From assembly GCA_913776965.1 (NCBI GenBank), contig CAJYQL010000033.1, positions 1 through 33,497 on the forward strand: 33,497 nt of DNA, written 5' to 3'. Under the pieces are notes generated by a model. That model searched no databases. It saw nothing but the letters and a program-made list of their open reading frames with translations, and was not told the origin of the DNA. Numbering within the stretch: the first letter of the stretch is position 1; every line of letters starts with the position of its first letter. The translations under genes and the position numbers were made by a program. Source of the DNA: an uncultured Xylophilus sp. (lineage in GTDB: Bacteria > Pseudomonadota > Gammaproteobacteria > Burkholderiales > Burkholderiaceae_C). Below, in pieces: positions 22,833-30,721 of the stretch.

Positions 22833-25550
22833 ATGAGATTTTCATCCGCACCCTCCAGCCTGCCGATGCGGCTGCAGACCCGTATCGGCCTGTCGCTCGG
22901 GGTGCTGATCCTCGGCGTGTCGATCGCCCTGGCCCTGCTGCTCGGCCGCATGGCCGAGGACCGGCTGGTGCGGCTTGGCGCGCAGAACCTGGGCGCGCTG
23001 ACCGACCAGATGGCCCGCGAACTCTCGGCCGGCATGCACCAGTTCGCCCGCGAGGTGCTCAACCAGACCTACCGCGACCGCTACCGCGATCCGGAATCGA
23101 CGCCCGCCCAGCTGCGCGAGGCGCTGGAGGAATTCCAGCGGGCCAATCCCGAGTTCTCCTACGTGTCGATCGTCGACGTCGCCAGCCGCCGGGTGGTGGC
23201 GGCCAACGGCGGCATCTTCGAGGGCGGCCTGGCCACCGGCCGGCCGGTGTTCGAGCAGGGCCAGAAGGGCCTGTTCGTCGGCGACGTGCACGACGCCGTG
23301 CGGCTGGCCGAACTGCTGCCGCGTCCTGCCAGCGGCGAGCCGCTGCGCTTCCTCGATTTCGCGGCGCCGATCCGCGACCCGCAGGGCCGCGCCTTCCGGG
23401 TGTTCGGCACGCACGTAGGCTGGGAATGGGCCGGTCAGGTGCGCGACCATGTGCTCGGCCCCGCCGCCGGGCGGCAGGGCGTGGAACTGCTGCTGGTCGA
23501 TACCCAGGGCAAGGTGGTGCTGGCGGCCGGTCCGCAGGCGGTGCCGGCCGGCACCGACCTGGGCGCGCTGGTCCGGTCGCTGCAGCCGGGCCGCGGCGCC
23601 GTACGGACCGCCTGGCCCGACGGCATCGACTACCTGACCGCCTCGGCGCCGGTGCAGGCCTACGGCCAGTTCCCCGGATTCGGCTGGCGGGTGGTGACAC
23701 GCCAGCCCTACGACCGCAGCCTGGCGCCGGTGCGCCAGCTGCAGATGGGTTTCGTCGGCGGCGGCGCGCTGATCGGCCTGCTCGCCGCCGCGCTGGCGTG
23801 GTTCCTCGCGGGGCGGCTGGTGCGGCCGCTGCGCCGCCTGGCCGACCAGATCGACCGGGCCGAAGCCGCCGCCGGCACCGGCAGCGGCTGGCAGGACACC
23901 CTGCCGGCCGAGGACGAGACCGGCGAGGTGCTGGCCGTCAAGCGGGCACTGGCCCGCATGGCCGACTCCGCCCGCAGCAGCGCCGACGCCTCCTCCACCA
24001 GCGCGCGGCAGTTCGAGGCGCTCGGCCATGCGCTCGACCAGGTGGTCGTCTGGCAGGCCGACGCCTCCGGCCAACTCGGCTACGTCAACCAGGAGTGGCT
24101 GCTGGCCGGCCGCGACGCGGCCGACCGCAGCGTCGCGGCGATCGCCGACCTGCTGCACCCCGAGGACGCGGAGGCGTTCCACGCCGCCTGGCGGCAGAGC
24201 ACCGCCGACGGCACCGACCTGTCCTGCCGGATGCGGCTGCGCCGGCCGGGCGAAGCCGCCTTCCGCTGGTGCGACATCCGGGCGCGCGCGGTGCCTGATA
24301 CCGACGGTACGGTGCAGCGCTGGGTCGGCACCATCTTCGACATCGACGAGATCGTGCGGCTGGCCGACGCCACCCAGCGCGCGCTGGAAGAGGAAAAGGC
24401 GGCCCGCGCCCAGTCCGACCGGCTGGCGCGCATGCGCGACGAATTCCTGGCGACCGTCTCCCACGAGCTGCGCTCGCCGCTGAATGCAATCACCGGCTGG
24501 TCGGAGATCCTCGCGCGCAAGCGCACCGACGATCCGATGATCGTGAAGGCGAGCGAGGCGATCCGCCGCAATGCCCGCCAGCAGGCCGGCCTGATCGACG
24601 ACCTGATGGACATGACCGCGGTGATGGCCGGCAAGATGGTGCTGCAGACCGCGCCGGTGGACTTGGCCGAGGTCGCGCGCAGCGTGTACTTCTCCCATCT
24701 GCCGGCGGCGCAGGCCAAGGGCGTGGCGCTGGCCTGCGCGCCCGGCGGGCCGGTGGTGGTTGAAGGCGAGGCGCGACGGCTGGAACAGCTGCTGTCCAAC
24801 CTGGTGGGCAACGCCGTCAAGTTCACCCCGGCCGGTGGCCGCATCGACCTGAGCGCCGAGGTCGACGGCGCCCATGCGGTGCTGCGGGTCTGCGACACCG
24901 GCCGCGGCATCTCCGCCACCTTCCTGCCGCACGTGTTCGAGCGGCTGCGCCAGGAAGACGGCTCGGTCACCCGTAGTTCCGGCGGCCTGGGCCTGGGCCT
25001 GGCGATCGCGCAGGGGGTGGCGGAGCTGCACGGCGGCCGCATCACCGCCGAAAGCGAAGGGCCCGACCAGGGCGCCTGCTTCACCGTGCGGCTGCCGCTC
25101 GCCGCCGACGGCCCGGACGCCCTGCCGGCCGGCAGCGCACGGGCCGCGGCGCCCGGCGGCATCGGCGACGTGCTGCAGGGCCTGCGGGTGCTGCTGGTGG
25201 ACGACGAGCCCGATGCCCGCGAAGTCGCGCAGGTCGCGCTCGCCTCCTTCGGTGCCGAAGTCCGGGCGGTCGGCTCCGCCGCCGAGGCGCTGGCGATCCT
25301 GGAGACCCACCGCTTCGACCGGCTGGTGTCGGACATCGGCATGCCGGTGATGGACGGACTGACGCTGATCCGCACGCTGCGCCAGCGGCCCGGCGGCAGC
25401 GCGGGCGACCTGCCGGCGGTGGCGCTCACCGCCTTTTCGATGGCGACCGACGTGCGCGCCGGCCTCGACGCCGGCTTCCAGGGCTACGTCGCCAAGCCGA
25501 TCGCGCTGCAGCCGCTCTACGACGCGATCCGGCTGGCGCTACAGCGCTGA
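22833..25550 (+). CDS. hybrid sensor histidine kinase / response regulator
   Basis: This 905-residue membrane hybrid kinase has TM1 (about 12-33) and a periplasmic sensor (about 35-300; FSYVSIVDVASRRVVAANGG, a Cache-like fold). TM2 (about 305-327) and HAMP (about 327-385) follow. The PAS domain (about 395-510) contains VVVWQADASGQLGYVNQEW. The HisKA domain has H544 in ATVSHELRSPLNAI. The ATPase motifs are NLVGNAVKFTPAGG, CDTGRGI and SGGLGLGLAIAQG. A C-terminal receiver (about 785-905) has D834 in LVSDIGMPVMDG and a lysine in YVAKPI. ATG 22833 is chosen over TTG 22800 because it lies close before TM1; ATG 22866 is also possible. There is no DNA-binding domain or Hpt, so it needs a phosphotransfer partner; the REC-Hpt at 4338 is one candidate but is 18 kb away. 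High GC matches the chromosomal flank. Confidence 0.92.
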   Translation: MRFSSAPSSLPMRLQTRIGLSLGVLILGVSIALALLLGRMAEDRLVRLGAQNLGALTDQMARELSAGMHQFAREVLNQTYRDRYRDPESTPAQLREALEEFQRANPEFSYVSIVDVASRRVVAANGGIFEGGLATGRPVFEQGQKGLFVGDVHDAVRLAELLPRPASGEPLRFLDFAAPIRDPQGRAFRVFGTHVGWEWAGQVRDHVLGPAAGRQGVELLLVDTQGKVVLAAGPQAVPAGTDLGALVRSLQPGRGAVRTAWPDGIDYLTASAPVQAYGQFPGFGWRVVTRQPYDRSLAPVRQLQMGFVGGGALIGLLAAALAWFLAGRLVRPLRRLADQIDRAEAAAGTGSGWQDTLPAEDETGEVLAVKRALARMADSARSSADASSTSARQFEALGHALDQVVVWQADASGQLGYVNQEWLLAGRDAADRSVAAIADLLHPEDAEAFHAAWRQSTADGTDLSCRMRLRRPGEAAFRWCDIRARAVPDTDGTVQRWVGTIFDIDEIVRLADATQRALEEEKAARAQSDRLARMRDEFLATVSHELRSPLNAITGWSEILARKRTDDPMIVKASEAIRRNARQQAGLIDDLMDMTAVMAGKMVLQTAPVDLAEVARSVYFSHLPAAQAKGVALACAPGGPVVVEGEARRLEQLLSNLVGNAVKFTPAGGRIDLSAEVDGAHAVLRVCDTGRGISATFLPHVFERLRQEDGSVTRSSGGLGLGLAIAQGVAELHGGRITAESEGPDQGACFTVRLPLAADGPDALPAGSARAAAPGGIGDVLQGLRVLLVDDEPDAREVAQVALASFGAEVRAVGSAAEALAILETHRFDRLVSDIGMPVMDGLTLIRTLRQRPGGSAGDLPAVALTAFSMATDVRAGLDAGFQGYVAKPIALQPLYDAIRLALQR

Positions 25551-25568
25551 GGCCGGAGCCGGCCGATT

Positions 25569-25614
25569 GCTATATTTTCGATAGCTGCTCGCGCAGGCTC
25601 CACCTGCGCGAGCG
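25569..25614. repeat. interspersed repeat with strong hairpin after the hybrid kinase
   Basis: GCTAT-attttcg-ATAGC (25569-25585) is followed by CTCGCGCAGG-ctcca-CCTGCGCGAG (25589-25613), a perfect 10-bp stem. This is the best-preserved copy of the family seen in the window. It lies between convergent genes and could serve as a bidirectional terminator. Confidence 0.85.
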
Positions 25615-25652
25615 ACCCAAAACCATCGGAAATGCCCCGGCGGCAGCGCCGC

Positions 25653-26492
<840 letters not shown>

Positions 26493-26693
26493 GGGCAGCG
26501 GGGTGAAAAGGGGATCGGGGGCGCGGTGTCCGGCAGGGCGCACGGGCCGCGGGACATCGGCCGCGCGATACACGGCCGGCAGAGGCGGCTCTTATCATCG
26601 GCCGGCCGGGCCCGCGCGGGGCGCGGCGCATGCGCATCACGCCGCGGGCGGGCCAGTGTAAGCCGCCATCCCGCCGCCCCCTGAGGAAACCCC

Positions 26694-28469
26694 ATGTCCG
26701 CTGTCCCTTCCGGGCCCTCCCGGCCTTCGCTGCACGGCGCCCGCCGCGGCTGGGGCCGCTATCCGCTGCGCTATGCGACGCTGGCGCTGTGCGCGGCGGC
26801 CTGCGGCATCGCGCTGGCGGTGCTGGCCGCACGCGGCTTCTCCTTCGCCGCTGCCGGCACCGCGCTCGTGGCCGGGCTGCTGGTGCTGGTCGGCCTGCGC
26901 GACCTGCGGCAGCCGAGCCACGCGATCCTGCGCAACTACCCGGTCATCGGCCACCTGCGTTTCCTGTTCGAGTACGTGCGGCCGGAGATCCGCCAGTACT
27001 TCATCGAGAGCGATACCGAATCGCTGCCCTTCTCGCGCGCGCAGCGCTCGCTGGTCTACCAGCGCGCCAAGGGCGAGCCGGACAACCGCCCGTTCGGCAC
27101 CCAGCTCGACGTGGGCCGGCAGGGCTACGAGTGGATCAACCACTCGATGGTGCCGACGCACCTCGACTCGCACGACTTCCGGGTCTGGATCGGCGGCCGG
27201 CCGGATGCGCCGTCGCCCTCGCGCGAGCCCTGCACCCAGCCCTACCACGCGAGCGTGTTCAACATCTCGGCGATGAGCTTCGGCTCGATGTCGGCCAACG
27301 CGATCCTGGCGCTCAACCAGGGCGCCGCGACCGGCGGCTTCGCACACGACACCGGCGAGGGCTCGATGTCGCGCCACCACCGGGTGCACGGCGGCGACCT
27401 GATCTGGCAGGTGGCGTCGGGCTACTTCGGCTGCCGCAACGACGACGGCACGTTCAGCGAAGAAAAGTTCGTGCAGAACGCCCGCGAGCCGCAGGTGAAG
27501 ATGATCGAGATCAAGCTGAGCCAGGGCGCCAAGCCCGGCCACGGCGGCATCCTGCCCGGCACCAAGGTGACGCAGGAGATCGCCGAGGCGCGCGGCGTGC
27601 CGGTGGGCAAGGATTGCATCTCACCCTCCTCGCACAGCGCCTTCCATACGCCGCTGGAGCTGATGGACTTCATCGCGCGGCTGCGGCGACTCTCGGGCGG
27701 CAAGCCGGTAGGGCTCAAGCTGTGCATCGGCCATCCGTGGGAATGGTTCGCCATCGTCAAGGCGATGCTCGCCACAGGCATCACGCCGGACTTCATCGTG
27801 GTCGACGGCGCCGAGGGCGGCACCGGCGCGGCGCCGGTGGAATTCACCGACCACGTCGGCGCGCCGGTGCAGGAGGGGCTGCTGCTGGTGCACAACACGC
27901 TGGTCGGCGTGGGGCTGCGCCGGCAGATCAGCATCGGCTGCGCCGGCAAGGTGATCAGCGCCTTCGACATCGCCCGCTACATGGCGCTCGGCGCCGACTG
28001 GTGCAACGCCGGGCGCGGCTTCATGCTGGCGCTCGGCTGCATCCAGGCGCAGACCTGCCACACCGGCAACTGCCCGACCGGCGTGACCACGCAGGACCCG
28101 CTGCGCCAGCAGGCGCTGGTGGTGCCCGACAAGGCGGCGCGCGTCGCGCACTTCCACCGCAGCACGCTGGAGGCGCTGAAGGAGCTGGTGCAGGCCGCGG
28201 GCCTGGACCACCCGCAGCAGATCAGCGCCCACCACATCGTGCGCCGGCTGACCGACACCGAGGTGCGGCTGCTGTCCAACCTGATCCTGCAGGTGGCGCC
28301 GGGCGCGCTGCTCGGCGACCTGGCCTCGCTGCCGACGGTGTTCCGCCACTACTGGCCGCTGGCCAGCGCCGAGAGCTTCCGCGCGGTGGAGCCGGCGCCC
28401 GGCCCGCCGGCCCAGCATTCCGGCGCGACGGTGGCCACCGGCCTGCTGGCGCCGATTGAGGAACCCTGA
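26694..28469 (+). CDS. FMN-binding glutamate synthase-like membrane-anchored protein
   Basis: This 591-residue protein corresponds to the central FMN / iron-sulfur domain of glutamate synthase without the amidotransferase domain. Two N-terminal hydrophobic segments (about 27-47 and 49-68) should anchor it to the inner membrane. The barrel has FNISAMSFGSMSANAILALNQ, FAHDTGEGSMSRHHR, IEIKLSQGAKPGHGG and LPGTKV. It continues with DFIVVDGAEGGTGAAP and MALGADWCNAGRGFM. The cluster motif is C-x5-C-x4-C in GCIQAQTCHTGNCPTG, as in GltB. The ATG has GAGGAA upstream. With no glutaminase domain or GltD partner, it may use ammonia or another substrate; the reaction is unknown. It is followed after two bases by the kinase-like gene, so the two form an operon. 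Confidence 0.92.
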   Translation: MSAVPSGPSRPSLHGARRGWGRYPLRYATLALCAAACGIALAVLAARGFSFAAAGTALVAGLLVLVGLRDLRQPSHAILRNYPVIGHLRFLFEYVRPEIRQYFIESDTESLPFSRAQRSLVYQRAKGEPDNRPFGTQLDVGRQGYEWINHSMVPTHLDSHDFRVWIGGRPDAPSPSREPCTQPYHASVFNISAMSFGSMSANAILALNQGAATGGFAHDTGEGSMSRHHRVHGGDLIWQVASGYFGCRNDDGTFSEEKFVQNAREPQVKMIEIKLSQGAKPGHGGILPGTKVTQEIAEARGVPVGKDCISPSSHSAFHTPLELMDFIARLRRLSGGKPVGLKLCIGHPWEWFAIVKAMLATGITPDFIVVDGAEGGTGAAPVEFTDHVGAPVQEGLLLVHNTLVGVGLRRQISIGCAGKVISAFDIARYMALGADWCNAGRGFMLALGCIQAQTCHTGNCPTGVTTQDPLRQQALVVPDKAARVAHFHRSTLEALKELVQAAGLDHPQQISAHHIVRRLTDTEVRLLSNLILQVAPGALLGDLASLPTVFRHYWPLASAESFRAVEPAPGPPAQHSGATVATGLLAPIEEP

Positions 28470-28471
28470 CC

Positions 28472-29317
28472 GTGTCCGGCGCCGTCCGCACCGCCCCCAT
28501 CGCGTCCACGCGCTACGACGATTTCCTGCGCGAGCGGCTGCGCGAGCAGACCGAGCCGGTCCAGCACTACCGGCTCGACGACCAGCAGGTCTGGATCAAA
28601 CGCGCCGGCGTGCCGCATGCGCGCTGGCCGTTCTGGCTGCTCGGCCTGCTGGCGCGGGCGGTGCGGCTGCCGCTGCTGGCGCCGGTGCCCAACCCGGGCG
28701 GCCGGGCGTCGATCGACACCGAGGCGCGCCGGCTGCGCGACCTGGCGCTGCGCGGCCTGCGGGTGCCGCCGGTGCTGGCCCAGCAGCCCGACGGCTTCCT
28801 GATGGGCCACCTGGGCACCGCCGGCCAGCCGACGCCGTCGCTCGCCGAGGAAATGAACGAGAACGTGCGCGACGGCCGGCCGCAGGCAGTGCTGCCGCTG
28901 TTCCGTCACGGGCTCGACGCGATCGCGCGGGTGCACCGGGCCGGCACCTGCCTGAGCCAGGCCTTCGCCCGCAACCTGGTGCGCTGCCCGGACGGCGTGG
29001 TCGGCTATGTCGATTTTGAGGACGACCCGCAGGCCGCCCTGCCGCTGGCGCAGTGCCAGGCACGCGACATCCTCTGCTACGCGCATTCGGCCGCCGTGTA
29101 CCTGCTGGAAGCCGGTGCGCTCGACGCGGCCCGGGCGCCGTGGGCAGCCTGGCTGGCGCAGCAGCCGCCGTCGGTACAGGCCCTGGTCGCGCAGGCGATC
29201 CGCCGCATGGGCTGGCTGCGCCGGCTGCCGACCGACCGCCGCTGGGGCCGCGACCTGCAGCGCGCGCGGGCGGCCTGGTCGCTGCTGGCCGAGGGACCGG
29301 CTCGGGAAAACCCCTAG
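28472..29317 (+). CDS. degenerate kinase-like protein (WaaP/RIO-type fold)
   Basis: This 281-residue protein starts at GTG 28472, two bases after the glutamate-synthase-like stop, implying co-translation. It has traces of a protein-kinase-like fold. A candidate ATP-binding lysine is K43 (QQVWIKRAG). The helix/strand region STDTEARRLRDLALRGLRVPPVL has a SIDTEARRLR-type start, and PDGFLMGHLG forms a hinge. VDFEDDP (D181) resembles the metal-binding DFG. The catalytic loop, which would be HGD-x4-N, reads HRAGTCLSQAFARNLV, with asparagine present but no catalytic aspartate. It may be a pseudokinase or a divergent small-molecule or LPS kinase. A hydrophobic stretch at about 53-70 (WPFWLLGLLARAVRLPLLAP) could associate with the membrane. 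I cannot name a substrate. A CCCCTAGGGG palindrome covers its stop codon. Confidence 0.7.
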   Translation: MSGAVRTAPIASTRYDDFLRERLREQTEPVQHYRLDDQQVWIKRAGVPHARWPFWLLGLLARAVRLPLLAPVPNPGGRASIDTEARRLRDLALRGLRVPPVLAQQPDGFLMGHLGTAGQPTPSLAEEMNENVRDGRPQAVLPLFRHGLDAIARVHRAGTCLSQAFARNLVRCPDGVVGYVDFEDDPQAALPLAQCQARDILCYAHSAAVYLLEAGALDAARAPWAAWLAQQPPSVQALVAQAIRRMGWLRRLPTDRRWGRDLQRARAAWSLLAEGPARENP

Positions 29318-29413
29318 GGGCGTGCCACATTCCGTAACAGTTAGCGCGCCTTCACAATCGCTTTACCTGGAGACGGAACCATCGCCGTCTGCGCCCTCGT
29401 TCCCGCACCTCCC

Positions 29414-30706
29414 ATGACCTTCGTTTTCCCGCTGCGTGCAGTAGCGTACGGCCCGCTCCTGCCGGCGCTGGCCCTCACCCTGGCGCTGGCCGCCTGCTCG
29501 CGCAAGCAAGAGGCACCGCCGCCGGCGGGCCCCCAGGAAGTCGGCGTCGTCACGCTGAAGCCGCAGCGCCAGACCTTCACCACCGAACTGCCCGGCCGCA
29601 CCAGTGCCTACCTGACCGCCGACATCCGGCCGCAGGTCGGCGGCATCGTGCAGAAGCGGCTGTTCACCGAAGGCGAGACGGTGCGCACCGGGCAGGCGCT
29701 CTACCAGCTCGATCCCTCGATCTTCCAGGCCACGCTCGCCAGCGCCCAGGCCGCGCTGCAGCGCAACCGCGCCACCGCCGGCGCCGCCGAAGTCACCGCC
29801 GGCCGCAATGCCGAGCTGGTGAAGATCGAAGCGGTCAGCAAGCAGGTCAACGACCAGAGCCAGGCCGCACTTGCGCAGGCGCGAGCCGACGTGGCGACCG
29901 CCCAGGCGACGGTCGAGACGGCCCGGATCAACGTCGGCTTCACCCGCATCACCTCGCCGATCTCGGGGCGCATCGGCATGTCCAGCGTCACGCCGGGCGC
30001 GCTGGTCACCGCTAACCAGGCGACCGCGCTCGCCACGGTTCAGCAGATCGACCCGCTCTACGTGGACATCACCCAGTCCAGCGCCGAGCTGCTGCGCCTG
30101 AAGCGCGACTTCGCCGCCGGCCGGCTGGTGCGCAGCGGCGCCGATGCCGCGCGCATCCGGCTGCTGCTGGAAGACGGCAGCGCCTACGGCCGCGACGGCC
30201 GGCTGCAGTTCGCCGGACTGAGCGTCAACCCGACGACCGGCGCCGTCACTCTGCGCGGCACCGTCCCCAACCCCGACGGCCTGCTGCTGCCCGGCATGTA
30301 CGTGCGGGCGGTGCTGGAGGAAGGCGTGGACGAGGACGCGCTGCTGGTGCCGCAGCAGGGCGTGGTGCGCGATGCGGTCGGCCGTGCCACCGCGCTGGTG
30401 GTGGACGGCCAGGGCAAGGTCGCGCGCCGCACCGTCACGCTCGGCCGTGCGGTCGGCAACCGCTGGGTGGTGGCGAACGGGCTGGCGGCGGGCGACCGGG
30501 TGCTGGTCGACGGCCTGCAGAAGGTGCGGCCGGGCGATGCGGTCCGGCCGACCGAGGTGTCGCCCGACACGCCGCCGCCGGCCCGCAACGGGCAGCGGCC
30601 GGGCGGCAACGGCAACGGCAGCCCCGCGCCGGGCGCGGCGCCCGGGGCGCCTGCCGCGGCAGCGGCCTCCGCGCCGGCGGCGGCCCCCGCCGCGCCGGCC
30701 CGCTGA
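29414..30706 (+). CDS. RND efflux periplasmic adaptor lipoprotein (AcrA/MexA family)
   Basis: This membrane-fusion protein would link an inner-membrane RND pump to an outer-membrane channel. The 430-residue product has a lipoprotein signal with lipobox LAAC (C28). The lipoyl halves include AYLTADIRPQVGGIVQKRLFTEGETVRTGQALYQLD and, after the alpha-hairpin (about 100-165), FTRITSPISGRIGMSSVTPGALVTANQ. The beta-barrel and membrane-proximal domains include GAVTLRGTVPNPDGLLLPGMYVRA and VVANGLAAGDRVLVDGLQKVRPGD. The C-terminus (about 385-430) is a Pro/Ala/Gly-rich tail, longer than in MexA. ATG 29414 is used. The pump gene starts 16 bases downstream. No TetR-type repressor lies beside it; the 96-base upstream spacer must hold the promoter, but no strong hexamers are visible. 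Confidence 0.95.
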   Translation: MTFVFPLRAVAYGPLLPALALTLALAACSRKQEAPPPAGPQEVGVVTLKPQRQTFTTELPGRTSAYLTADIRPQVGGIVQKRLFTEGETVRTGQALYQLDPSIFQATLASAQAALQRNRATAGAAEVTAGRNAELVKIEAVSKQVNDQSQAALAQARADVATAQATVETARINVGFTRITSPISGRIGMSSVTPGALVTANQATALATVQQIDPLYVDITQSSAELLRLKRDFAAGRLVRSGADAARIRLLLEDGSAYGRDGRLQFAGLSVNPTTGAVTLRGTVPNPDGLLLPGMYVRAVLEEGVDEDALLVPQQGVVRDAVGRATALVVDGQGKVARRTVTLGRAVGNRWVVANGLAAGDRVLVDGLQKVRPGDAVRPTEVSPDTPPPARNGQRPGGNGNGSPAPGAAPGAPAAAAASAPAAAPAAPAR

Positions 30707-30721
30707 CGGAGCGCCCGCCCC

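Noticed and set aside
22842-25310. Long minus-strand frame opposite the hybrid kinase
   Set aside because: Low-complexity Arg/Gly/His composition with no motifs; the plus strand encodes a complete kinase.
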